64,000 nt of DNA from Reticulascus tulasneorum (taxonomy: Eukaryota > Ascomycota > Sordariomycetes > Glomerellales > Reticulascaceae), in NCBI GenBank assembly GCA_001557505.1, contig LSAX01000007.1, positions 1,426,001 to 1,490,000 on the forward strand. Direction: 5' to 3'. How positions within the stretch are numbered: position 1 is the first letter of the stretch; each line of letters starts with the position of its first letter. The notes under the pieces were generated by a model that was given only the letters and a program-made list of their open reading frames with translations, searched no databases and was not told where the DNA came from. Below are positions 1-11,312 of the stretch, piece by piece. Both the position numbers and the translations under genes were made by a program.

Positions 1-258
1 ACATCAAACATTGCAGTACAAGGAACGCTTTCGGTCAACGACGAACCGGATTTTGTTGCACTAGAGGCCTTGGGTGTCGTTGACCAAGACGCCGACCCTG
101 GAGCAATCCCTAGGCGACCATCTACATCATCTCTCTTTGCTCCAACCCCTCCGAGTTTCTCGCCCGCAGTGCCACTGGCGCGATCGAAGAGTCAACTTAC
201 CCTGCTTCTCGAGCGCGAGAAAGCAAGGCTCGGCGACAAGCCGAGATCTAAAAACTAA
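1..258 (+). CDS. 3' end of an unrecognised gene (85 C-terminal residues)
   Basis: The frame is open from base 1 to the stop at 256-258, so this is the tail of a gene that starts to the left of the window. The 85 residues are rich in Ser, Pro and Thr and end in a charged, helical-looking segment (SKSQLTLLLEREKARLGDK). A serine-rich linker followed by such a helix is common at the C-terminus of fungal regulatory proteins, and the segment vaguely recalls fungal GATA-like-domain proteins, but that is only an impression. An in-frame intron upstream of base 1 cannot be excluded. It converges with the gene ending at 2626. Function unknown. Confidence 0.5.
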   Translation, partial: TSNIAVQGTLSVNDEPDFVALEALGVVDQDADPGAIPRRPSTSSLFAPTPPSFSPAVPLARSKSQLTLLLEREKARLGDKPRSKN

Positions 259-1651
259 TCACTTAACCCATTGTATATGTCACATACATACTGTTATCTT
301 ACGGCATAATCACTGTACTAATCGGCTCCCATTACGAAATGCATGGAAAGGAGGTCTGCGGAGTCTATGGAATTTAAAATTCGGGGGACTTGCGCCAGCA
401 GTATGTGCACTGGCGGAAGAATGGAGATGGGTTTAGGATGCATCTATTCGGAAGGGGCTGTATATTCAGGGGGTTCGCAACCCTCACATCACTGTTTCGA
501 CCCCGATCTATCATTGTTGCTCCGTGGAAGAGAACTCGAAACATCACGTCTTGGAGGCGTTACTTTCATCTGGGGCAGCACGTGGGAGAGTTTCCAGGCT
601 CTAAACAGTGGCAACATCATAAGCGGAGGGGGCGAATTTCTGTTTGTTGCTTTTTCTCGACACCACATTTTGGCAATTGTGGCGAAGCCAATGTGGGGAA
701 TATTTACGGCGTTTTGGTGCGGCATCTCCTGACACCTGGGTCGAGGGTTACGGCCCAAGGGGGTAAAAGGAAATTCGTGAAACAATTGAATTGAGCACAT
801 TACTGCCCAATGTCGCCAGTCTAACTCTGCCAACCAGTGAATAGAGGTGGCAAAATCCGTTGTGGCCTGGTCTGGACTGAAACGCTGACAAGGGATATGG
901 GTTTCCTTCCTTCCAAGAGTTCCTTGCATAGCATTGCCGGAAATCCAACCACATCTGCCCAACTGTGATACTATTTACTAATTGTTATCTCGAGCCCACC
1001 AGCAGCATAGGGTTAGCTGGGGGCTGAGCTGAAGGCTAGCCCTGTAGTGTAGACCAGCTGCCTCTTGTGATGCCGAGACCTTGGACGCTCAGAGCACCAC
1101 GATCTGCTGCCGGGCTCTGGTTGACGATTTGCATTCATCCCGTAAAGTTGCAGCCCCCGTCACCGCAACTTCTCCACGTAGAAACCCCTCACGAGACGAG
1201 GACCGTCACGCACAGCCCTTCACAAGATACTCGACCTGACCAGGGAGCCCCAAATTGTCTTACGAGATCAAAACCCCATTATACGGACGTACAAAGGCAC
1301 TATCTGAAGCCCAATAACTTCGGAACCCCCCATCCCGCCAGCAACCCCCACGCCGGGAGCTCGCTCTCTTTTCTTTCCCTGACAGGGCGGTCGGACGGCG
1401 CCATGCGCACACCGCTGAGAGCCCTGCACCTTTCACGCAACGAGGACCCTAGCCCCCCGTCTCCAAAGGCACACTTACCTACTCCGGAAGCCACACCTAA
1501 CTACCCGGTACAACATGTATGTACCCTACAGCTACCTATGTAATTAATGGTCCAACCCGGGCCTCCCCCACAGCCCAGTGGACGAAAACTCCAGCGGGCA
1601 GCAAAAGCTCTGGCAAAGTCCGAGAACCCTCACCAGGAAAAAGAGAGGGAG

Positions 1652-1664
1652 AAAAAAAAAAAAA
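1652..1664. repeat. A13 homopolymer
   Basis: Run of 13 A in a purine-rich stretch; no function inferred. Confidence 0.9.
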
Positions 1665-1864
1665 GGGAAACCTACCCTTGCAAGCTCGTTACCCCTCCAT
1701 TCGCATCCACGTGCCCTGTATGATCCCTGCGGCTGCAGCCAAAGTGCGGGCGGCGTGCGGCTTGCGGCGGCTTGGGGTGGATGCCGTGGATGGCGGGCGG
1801 GGTGTGGAGCGGCCACAGCGGGGAAAAGCGCATGTTGTCCGGTTCGGACGCGCGAACGCACCCT

Positions 1865-1882
1865 CCCCCCCCCCCCCCCCCC
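1865..1882. repeat. C18 homopolymer (G18 on the minus strand)
   Basis: Eighteen consecutive C, interrupted from a further CCC only by one T at 1864. The minus strand is a pure G run that could form a G-quadruplex. The length is prone to sequencing and replication slippage. Confidence 0.9.
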
Positions 1883-2625
1883 GTCTTTCCACTGGACGTT
1901 TGTGTTACCCTTTCGCACCCGGGCGGCGCCATCGGGCCCGGAGCGAGAGGGACGTGTGTATCATTCTGCGAGAGTACGCCGCCTCCTGTCTCGGGGAGAA
2001 AAGGTGAGTTTGCCCGGGTCGAGTGTTGGACGGACTAGCTGTCTACCGTGGATGGTATGTTTGGAAACTTTTGTTTGTTCATTTCATCCAATGGAGGTAC
2101 ACAATCACGACGTCCCTTCCCTTCACAACAGCAGCAAAGATCGGCGGTGTATTGTCTTCTTCGAGCTCATTAGAAAACACCCGAATTTTTTGGCGACTGC
2201 AAAAACTACACAGAACATCCTCAACGTCCACAAAATCGCATCCTCTCTCTTATTAAGCCGGCTACTCTAAGCCAAGCCCCCCTTTCTACCTGACAACTTT
2301 CTTTGTTCCCATGCCAATTCTCCAATGGATGCTGGTATGCGTGTGTTTCCCTATTCACCCTCCAAGTACCCTTAGGCCCCTATGCCGCCGGACTCCTGGC
2401 TGTGCGCGTAACAAATGAAAATGAGTAAAATGACCAATGTTTTTGGTACACTCAATGCGTCCCGGCGCGCCCGCCCAGATTTCAAACCACAAAGAAAAAA
2501 TGAGGATCTGGCTCAGTCTATATTACTGGCCTCTTGTGACCCCGGCCTGGGTATATCCGTTTCCTCAGCCGAGCCCCTGATCCTACATGTAAATGGGGTA
2601 TCCGTACCGCACACTCCACGAGCTC

Positions 2626-5600
2626 CTACTCGTCGAGCCCAAACATCCTCCTCAGGGTGCCGAACTTTTTCTTCTTCTTTCCGCCAGCCTCACTCTCCGC
2701 CACTGGAACGTCAACGGCATTCTTCTGATGTCCGAATCCCAGCAGGCCCTGGCTCGTGCTCCGTCTTTTCATGAACCCTGGCCTCGCACTTTCGTCTGCT
2801 GGAGTATCGTTCCCTGCGGTAGCAGGACGTTTCTCTTCGTCCGTCGCCTCCGCAAGCGGCCAACTGGCGATTCGCTTCTGCAGCCGTGGTGATGTGCTGT
2901 TTACGCGAATCGCAGCGAGCTCATCGGCACTGCGCTCGAGCTTCGTGTCGACTCGTGCACCACTTTCACTGAACTGTGGCCGCGAGATTTTACCTGAACC
3001 ATGGTCTTTCTTTCGGCGCAGAACGGACATGAGGCTACTACGTCGTCCACGGCCGGGCCTGTCAGACATAGCTTGAGTGCCTAGTGCCGGTGAGGTTGCG
3101 GAATCAATAATTCCTCCACGACCAGAACGCTTGCGTTGGAGCCCCTGAATATTATCGGATTGTGACCTGGCCATTCGGCCAGAGCTCGTCCGCTTTGGCG
3201 GCGGTTGCTGTATGTCCTCGTCACTGCTGTCTGGGAGGTCAGGAGAATCCTCTTCCTTTTCATCGAACGCGTGAGACGGGGCCACGTGCAATGCTGCAGC
3301 GGCGGCGCGGCCAGAGACGGCACTCGCACTACTCTTGGGCCGTGTAGAGATCTGAGAAGGGACTTCATCTTCGTCGCTAGATTCGGCAAAACGGCTGCGA
3401 AATGCGGATGGCCCAGCAGCATCCTCATCGCTCGAGTCACCAAATCTGCTGGAAATTTTCGAGCTTTTGCTGGCTGCCTTCTTCCCTGACGAACGACCAA
3501 AGGAGGGAATCCGCATACGATGCGTGCTCCCATCACTTGAGTCATTCCGAAGAGTTGGTCTCAGACTACCCCTCATGCTAACGGGTGGAGGGGAGACGAC
3601 ACCTGACCCGCGACGGAACGGCGAGCTAGGTGGAGATAGAGAACGAAGGCTGAAGCGTCCGGAACCTTTGCTTGTATTTGCAAGTGGTTCCGGCGGGCCA
3701 CTAGCTCTCATAGTCCTACGAAAGGCGAAGCCTTCTTGAGGAGCTCGGGCACGTTTGAAGCTGCTTTCGGACGAGTCAGAGCCACGGCGGCGGATCGTCG
3801 GTTTCGCAACTTGCGCTGCCGCACTGTTGGGTAGAGGAACATCATGAGACAAGTTCCGGGAGTGCTTGGTGAGTACTGCACGATCTGACGGCGCCTGCTG
3901 AAGCGAGAGCGGACGCCCACCTCTCGGAGCCACCGATGATCCATGCAGGGTATCGCCGGATAGATTGGTACCATTTTGTCTCATAGACTTGCGCATCCCA
4001 CCGGTAACAATGGCATGGTCGTCTAATTCTTGTCTCCCAGGTTTATACGATTCACCCTTGTTGACGGGTGCTGGAGCTGGAGCTGGCGGCGCGCCTCTCA
4101 TAGTCTTGCGCATGCCGACTTCACTGGCGGCTGCGGGGATAGGCTGTTCACCCCGCATTGACTTCTTTAACCTGGTGGTTCCGGTGTCATTGCTTGAAGC
4201 CTGTTGGCCGCGCAATGTTTTGCGCATCGACGAAGCAGGTGCCTCTCTCTCGTCGAGTAGCATCTTGGTTCCGGGCTTGATTTGATAAGTCCGCTCGGGA
4301 TTCACAGGCTGCTCCTCTTTTGCAGTCTTCTTCTTCTTTCTCGACCTACGTCTCGCTGGGGTAGATTCTTCCACATCTGCATCGACGGCAACTTCTTCCA
4401 CCGCCTCTTTTTCAAGCTGACGTCGCTTCTCGTTGGTCAAACCCCTCCAATACGCTTTGGCCTTCTCCCAGTCATCCTCGGGTATATTCTGCTGTGAGGG
4501 CAGCGACAGGTTTACCATAAGTTCATCAGGCTCAGTTGAACGAGGCTGGCTATCCATTGTTGGCTCTTTTGATGAGCGGGCCATGGCTTTTTCAAAGAGC
4601 TTCTGAGATACTTTCTCTGAGACTGGGGTAGTCAACACAGCATCCAGGGACATAAAACCGTCTCCATCAACGTCTGAAAGATCCTCGTACGCATCGCTGT
4701 AGATCCCGCTGTCATCTGTTTCTTGTTCCTCAGCAATAGCCGCGTATGATATCGCCTTTGATTGGTTTGTATGAGGCTCTGGCGTACGAGGCTCTGCTAT
4801 TGATGCCACTGGTTCGTCTCGAAGAGTACCGCCGATAGGAACGACCTTGTCTCGGGACTCCTGCGACGCTGCCTCCTCAGGTGGAAAACTAGCATCACTT
4901 TCGTCTTCAGGAAATCCTCCAGGAATGGCAAAATAGCTAGGGCCGGCTTCATCAGATTTCTCTATAGGCAGAGGACTGGGTTGAACAATCGAGATCGAGG
5001 GAATGTCTTCGTTGGCTTTTGTAGGTGCCACGCCATTTCCAAACACCGGTCCAGTGAGCATCTTTGTAGACCCGTTGAGTGGCATGTCTGGATCTGTAGC
5101 CAATATTTCTTCTTTGACTTGCTCAGGGGGAAGAGTCGGTTCCGGCTCAGTCACTATCTCCGGCTCTTCTTCATCTTCGGAGCTTGTGGTGCTAGCGGAG
5201 TAATAGCCACTTCCTTCCAAGGATGTGACCACTGGCGGTAACGGCTCTCGGAACTTGGATATATTCGCCGCATTCCTAGAGGTCTGCTCTTGACTAAGAA
5301 GAGATCCAATGGCCAGGTCGCTGGACTGACCTAGAATGTCACCATGGTCTTCGGTTTCAGGAGTCGAAGGGAAAGTGGCCGGTGACGCGGGTATCGAGGG
5401 TGAGTTTTCCAACTCCACAGGCCGAACCAGTGGCCGCTCTTCGGCATCTCTGGTCTTCTTCTCACGCACACTGCCAAACGACGGCAGGGCTGGTCGCGGC
5501 TTCATAACTTCATCGTCATCCAACTCGACCAGGTCCTTTTTCTTACTCCTTCCAATATTACTGTACCATGGCCGCCTTGCTTGGGGGCTTGCCACGATAG

Positions 5601-7509
5601 GTGATTCCGAATCCTGCGGCGGGGCAGCCTGGCCAACAACCACCGTGTTCTGGTCATCGAAGCTGACCCGAACACTCTTTTTCTTAGGCACACCAGGGTC
5701 CTCGCGCGGAATCGCTGTCGTATCTACGGTAAGCCTTCCCATCCCAGATGCCTCAGAGCTATCATCCGATGGGGATGCCCCTCGAGAAGGACTAGAAGAG
5801 TGCTTCAGGGCTGACTTTCGAGGTGAGACTGATCTCGCAGGTGGCTCATGTCTGACAGCAAGCTGATCGGTTGCAGTCCCAAAATGCGCAGAACGAACAG
5901 GGCTATTTGAGTGACCCCTCACACTTCGAATGCTGCCGTACTGCTTCAACTCCGGCGCGGTAGCCTCGTTTTGCGTTGTTGGTAGGGGTTGGAGTGGTGT
6001 TTCCGCGGGTAACTCTATTGGTGCTTGTGCATTGTTGGCGTTTGTTATCTGAGGTCTAGGGACGGCGGTGTATTTTACCGGGGCTGCGTCGAGAACCTCA
6101 GTAAAATTGCGCGGCACGATTTCCTTTTCGTCGGATTCCAAATCCTCGTCTTCGGGTTCTTCCCGGACCATGGATGGCTTCCTTCCCAAGACGGGAGCCT
6201 TCTGTTCTATATCTGACCGTGGTAGTATCGTTGCACCGTCGGTGGCCCGTAAATCCTGGGTGATTGGCTGTCTTGATTCAGTAACAAGCTCAGGGCTGCT
6301 TAGCTGTCGACTTTGCGTTGGAGAAATGGTTGTCCGTGTCCGTTCGCCGTTCTCAACGTCAGATCGATGTGAGGTTTGCGCTGGCTCCTCCGTCGAAGCA
6401 TATGCAGGTGGCGGAGGTGATCTCGGCTGCCGTACGCCTTCCGCCGCAACGGCAATGCCTTGCGTTCTCCCCATTGTTCCTTTGGAGAGATGTGACCCAC
6501 TCCTTCCCAGGCCTTGCGACTTCTTCTTCTTTGGTGGCTTTTCCGAGGCATCTCGCACAGCTTGTTCTCTTAACAGCAAGTCCGATCTTGGAACCATTCT
6601 TCTAGAATTCGGGTCGTAGACCAGTGACTGGTCAGTAGAAACGATCGACGAGGGTCGCGAGTTTGGGCTGCGAGGCGATACAAGTCGTTGGCTTCGTGCC
6701 GGTGACTCTACTTCGGCGGTCGGCGAAGTAGAAGGAGAGCCACTATTGAGGGCTCTAGGATAAGAGAAGTTTATCGACGGGCTGACGCTTCCAGGACGGG
6801 GCTCTGGCGACTTGCTCTGCAGCACAGCATCCGAGGTCCTAACATTTGCAGGGTTGCCTTCCTTTGCAGAGCCAAACCACGATCCCGTCCCGTCCTTCTT
6901 TTTCTGGCTGGCAACCCTAAATGGCTGTGTTTGCAGGCTCGTGGCCCTCCGATGCGCCGTCCCGTTCGTGGTCTGATTAGTTTGAACATTCCCCGGGATA
7001 CTCGGTACAGGTGGTACGTCGCCTGTAGTGGCTGGCGCACCTCGGTGCGGTGATGGAGACCGGAACGACCGGTCCGTCATGGACCCCGTACTAGGACTCC
7101 TCTGCAGCCCAGGTCTCCTTGCATCGTGGCTGCCGTGGGACGAGACCGACGCACTCCGTCTCCGGGTCCGCTTCGTCTGCACGTCAGCAACATTGATGGG
7201 AGTCGTTGGTCTGGCCCTTAATGCGGCAGCTGCAGCCGCGGCGGAGAGAGACGTGGTGCTGGGCTCGCGACGCGCGAAAGCCGATGCAGCGGCAGTAGCA
7301 GCATTGGGATTCGCGGTAGAAGCAGTCAGAGGCTATCGGAGACACAAAAGTTAGCCTCAGTGGTTTCAGTCATTCCCAGTGATTCCGGCGATGTAGTGCG
7401 AAACCCAATGCATATGCGCGATGCACCAGAGCCGCACATACAAAATCACAAGCTGCCAATGACGACATACCGGATTGGGCGCCCGATGCCTCCTCGAACC
7501 TCCAAACAT
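2626..7509 (-). CDS. 1581-residue disordered protein, possible Seg1/SegA-type eisosome scaffold
   Basis: Two exons: 7509-7471 (13 codons, starting MFGGSRRHR) and 7332-2626, joined in phase 0 over a 138-nt intron with donor GTATGT. The N-terminus after the join is rich in Ala and Asn (NAATAAASAF, then an Ala7 run) and ends in a PINVADVQTKR block. Almost all the rest is low complexity, rich in Ser, Pro, Glu and Lys, with no enzymatic fold visible. Residues about 1048-1276 hold at least five degenerate copies of MRK[ST][ML]R. After them come two copies of an SRF-x2-SSDED element and a further DSSDED. The C-terminus is a basic Lys run followed by FGTLRRMFGLDE. The Ala/Asn-rich start and overall build recall fungal eisosome-stability proteins of the Seg1/SegA type, which act under the plasma membrane, but I cannot align it from memory, so function is a tentative inference. 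The gene structure itself is solid. Confidence 0.8.
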
Positions 7510-9229
7510 CTTCTTCTCGTCTTATCAGATCAGCGACGCCTGACCCGTGCTATACCAGCGCATTACTTCGTAGGATATCGCAGGCGGAATAAAGGTAATT
7601 GAATATGGATATGAGGAGATGAAGGGAGATGGTCGACAGCCAAAGGTATGTGAATTCGACAGAGGTCGTGGCGTTGGATTGGGAAAAGACAAAAGAGGAT
7701 GTGATGACGGATGAGGGAGATTTGGGCCAAGCCACAATGGACCCAGGGCTGTTTTAGGCGGGTCTAAATTTTAGTCCGGGGGGGAGAGCAGCCTGGAAGG
7801 TCCCGAGTCCCCACCTTGCCTACATAGGTATGCTGGTATGGATGTGACCTAATTACAGTAGACTACGTGACTACCTGGGTAGATTAGCTAGTGTATGAAT
7901 TGGGTACTTCCAGCAAAGACCTATTAGGTGTACCCTCCTGTACGAAGTAGGCCTAGCAGGTGATCACCCCTAGGCCAGATGGATGTTTCCGACGGCTTTC
8001 CTGGGCTCTGACTGACACTGACGACGGGCACGGCCTCAGACGCGATGTACATGGGCAGCGTGCGTTTCGTAGATCGTTGTCGATTGCACACTCACTCCCT
8101 ACCACGCCGGCTAAGAAACCCATGCGTCTTGCACGACTACTATGTACTAAAACGATCCAAGACAAGGGGAGAGATCATGACACGGCACTCGATCTGTGTG
8201 TCAGGCCTCAAACAAGACAGACTGTCTTGGGCCTTGAGGGACCACAGAAAACATCCACGTCGAGAGCTCCCTATGGGTACAGATGATGGTCCAGGACAGG
8301 GTTGTTTCACGGCGGAGAGCTGATTGCTGACAAGGCCTCCAACATGCACCCCATGCCATGTCAGCATCTTGCTAGAGCATGATAAACATCGGCCGCGCAA
8401 CTCCGGCGAGTCAACTAAGTCACTCGCGAAAAGCGGCGAATCGTGTATGATGGAGTGATGAGCTCTTGTTTTGACTTTCGACCACCAAGTGGCCAGCTTT
8501 TGCTTCCGGAGCCACGGAAGCTGTCACATCCGTAAGTGGCCAGTGCTAGTCGGACCCTTGCTACGAAGTCACTACACCGATTTGTACCCAGGTAGCTTCG
8601 GCAAACATTGCGGGCCACATCCTTGGGTAGCCAGAGCTTGACGCTCGCCCCGTGTCTTGCTCTCGAATCGAACTTATTGTTCGACGAAATCTTGAATCTA
8701 GACAGTTAGTCTTAAGATCAAACACCACATAAACGTGTAGTTGGTCCCAAGAGAGCGGTTTGAATACTCTACATCGATAGTTGCTGTGACCTGACGCCAT
8801 TGCAGAAGCTCTAGTCGCTAGTAGACGGGTAGCGTCATGAACGGAATCTCGGCATGGCCCCAAATCGTACCACGCGGGTCAATAAGCATTGAATGACATG
8901 ACTCCGTGACGCTCCTCAATGCATATCTTCTATCTGGGATATGAATTATCGTCAAGATATTCCATGATACAAAACACGTCTCGAAAATACATTTGACAGT
9001 CGTGGAGTCGATTGTCTGGATCTCGCTCAGGGTAACATCAATGGGGGATGAAATAGTCATTCGACTACTGAACAAGGTATCTAGAGGTCTAGGAGTGTAG
9101 ATTGATGCCAGCTAATGCTAGGACGGACAAGTCAATGTCTGGGTGCATGCCAGAGGTTAGCCTAAGGTAAAGTCTAGTATCCAGGTACAGTGTTTCCTAT
9201 TCAGAAATACCATGAGCCAACCTGATCTA
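7510..9229. other. 1.7 kb intergenic region
   Basis: Upstream region of the 1581-residue protein gene and downstream region of the gene ending at 9230, both on the minus strand. Only short unrelated open frames are present. I see no repeat or RNA gene. Confidence 0.5.
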
Positions 9230-11312
9230 CTAATGATGTTCGCCGGGCTTTTCAGGTCCTTCGTGCCCATGACCGATACAATCTCCACAGGTTGGACAGG
9301 TTCCGTCATGTTCCACCTCGTCCGGATCGTCCGAAAGCAGCATCGGGGGGTCATCCTGAGAATAAGAACCTTCGAACTCGTCGTCCACATAGTCCCCTTC
9401 TTGGGTCGAGTGGCTATGGCCCTGAGCCATGGGCGTCTCGTTCAGGCCGCCGTGAGGTGCCGCCTGATTCGGAGCCGTGCTATTGCCCTTCGTCGGCGAC
9501 TTGCCAGTCTTCTTGCCCTTTCGATTCTTCGCCTTCGCCTTCTCCAAAAGGCGCTTCCTTTCCTCTTCCTGCCGTCTGACTTTCTGATCCTTGATCTCGT
9601 ACTGTCGTATCAAGGCATGCGGGGGCTCGCCGAAGATCCTCTCATATTCACAAAACTCGCAGATCCACATGTCCTCGATTTTGGGAGGATTGTGGTAGTA
9701 GTCATATTCCGCCTGCTGGCGGCGGTGTTTGGCCGCAATCCTAAGCTCCTTTTCAGCCCGACGCCGGCTCTTCTTCTTTGATCCAGGCGCTGCTTGGCTA
9801 GAGCCTCCTTGCGCAGATCCACCTTGAGTTGCCGTTGCGGGTTGGCCGTTGTTCGCGCCTGTTGACGGCGTCGCTGAGGTTTGGGTCGCCATAGATTGCT
9901 TCGTCTTATTGCCGCCCATGTAGCTGGGAAGGGGAGGATGCATTCCTGCAGAACCAGTACCTGGCCACTGAGTTCCCGGTACTTGAGAATCGCAGGTGAA
10001 GGTGAACTGAGTTGATGCTGGGCTTGACTTGGAAGTGGCTGAATGGTGCTGTAAAAGGCTAATGTTTTCTTGGCCAGGTAGGTTGGATATCTTTTCAGCG
10101 TTCGCGATCGCGCTAGATATAATGCCCGACTTCTCGTCTTTAAGAGATGAAAAGTTAGCAGTGTACCATAGTAACAGTTGTGTTTGTGGTTGATATTAAA
10201 GTAGGATGGTGAGATTGTGAGATGTAGACGTTGCACAAAGACCATGAGTAGTGACTGCAGGAGTTCTCCGCAAGCTATAGGCGATACTGATAATTCAATG
10301 GCTGGTGAAGGTGCATTGCGCCGAAGGCGAACAGGAGGAAGCCACGAATGAGGGAACAATGAAATCGGGGGGTTTTCTTTTCTTTCGGAAGGAGGGGAGC
10401 GTGTGGACAACTGCAGGAAATAACACAGAAGAAGTTAAGAGCTTCAAAGCGCTTTCACAGTCCTCATGACGAATAAATGCTTACAGATTCAATGTAGAAT
10501 CCAGCATGCCAAATCGATGTAGAAAAGAAGAAGAAAGAAGCAGCCGTTTACTCACTTGAAGGGGATGCCCACTGCGGAGGCCGGATCTTAGCACCTCTTC
10601 CTGCCCAGTTATTCGTTGCGTCCGACAAGGCTCTTAAAGGGCTTCTTCCATTCCTAGCCCGGCCAAATCTACCTCTTCCCGGCCCTGATATACCCTGGTT
10701 GTTAGACACAAAGCCACTAGATCCATAGTACGGGGATGATGCCGAACCGGTAAGATCGCCGTGATCGTTAGACGGGGAAGTGGTGGCTGATATAGAGAGA
10801 GAGTTGATATCGCCCAACGAGTGGCTGCCATTCAATGTCGTGTCACCTGCAGTCGGGATTTTCCGTTTCTTCTTATTGTTGGTATTCTCGAAGGAGTCAT
10901 ACCCGTCCGCAGAAGAGGTGGTGGACGGAGGGGGTTGAGGATTTGTGTGCCTGATATGCTCCGTCTTCGGTGGGAGATTCCGACTAAGGATCTCTGGAGG
11001 TGCTCGTCGCACTACTGTGCTTCGCAGTGCTAACTCTTCCTCGTCACTCTCACCATTGCCACCATTGCTTCTGTGGTGGCCTTCGGGATCAAACCCTATG
11101 CTGCGGCTACCTGTATTTAAACCGTCAACTGCAGAAGATTCCTCCTTCAAAGTGTATGGCGGGTAGTAGAAGAGCGGGCTCGAGTTTTGATTGGCAGGTG
11201 GATATTGGATGGCATCCGCAACGTCGGGAGACAGTCGTTCGCGAAGTCGTCGTTTCGGTAAAGGTCGAATGGGCCGTTCTGGGAAGAGTGACGATACGGT
11301 ATCTGGTGACAT
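9230..11312 (-). CDS. Conserved fungal protein of unknown function with CxxC motifs (554 aa)
   Basis: Exon 1 runs 11312-10556 (ATG, start MSPDTVSSLFPERP) and exon 2 runs 10137-9230. They join with donor GTGAGT, a TGCTAAC branch site and acceptor AAAG, giving 554 residues in frame. The 418-nt intron is the longest in the window, and a hidden small exon cannot be excluded. The N-terminal half is basic and Ser/Pro-rich (nuclear-localisation-like KKKRK). Exon 2 opens with a conserved-looking helix (IISSAIANAEK). The core is a basic coiled-coil-like stretch with WICEFCEYERIFG followed by an Arg/Glu/Lys-rich helix (EEERKRLLEKAKAK). The C-terminus is acidic and ends in CPTCGDCIGHGHE. The four to five Cys plus His suggest metal binding. 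I recognise the style of a conserved Pezizomycotina family but know no function for it. Confidence 0.75.

Larger units (their letters stand above)
259..2625. other. 2.4 kb gap between two convergent genes
   Basis: No open frame here looks like coding sequence. Both flanking genes end into the gap, so it should hold only terminators, yet it is long and contains a CT-rich, promoter-like stretch (about 1450-2300) with an 18-C run and a 13-A run. An unrecognised short gene or non-coding transcript is possible. Confidence 0.5.

Noticed and set aside
489..962. 157-codon minus-strand frame
   Set aside because: No motif and an unusual mixed composition in an intergenic stretch.
9610..10410. 266-codon minus-strand frame overlapping the CxxC protein
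   Set aside because: It runs through the intron and the wrong frame of exon 2; the correct frame and splice give conserved sequence.
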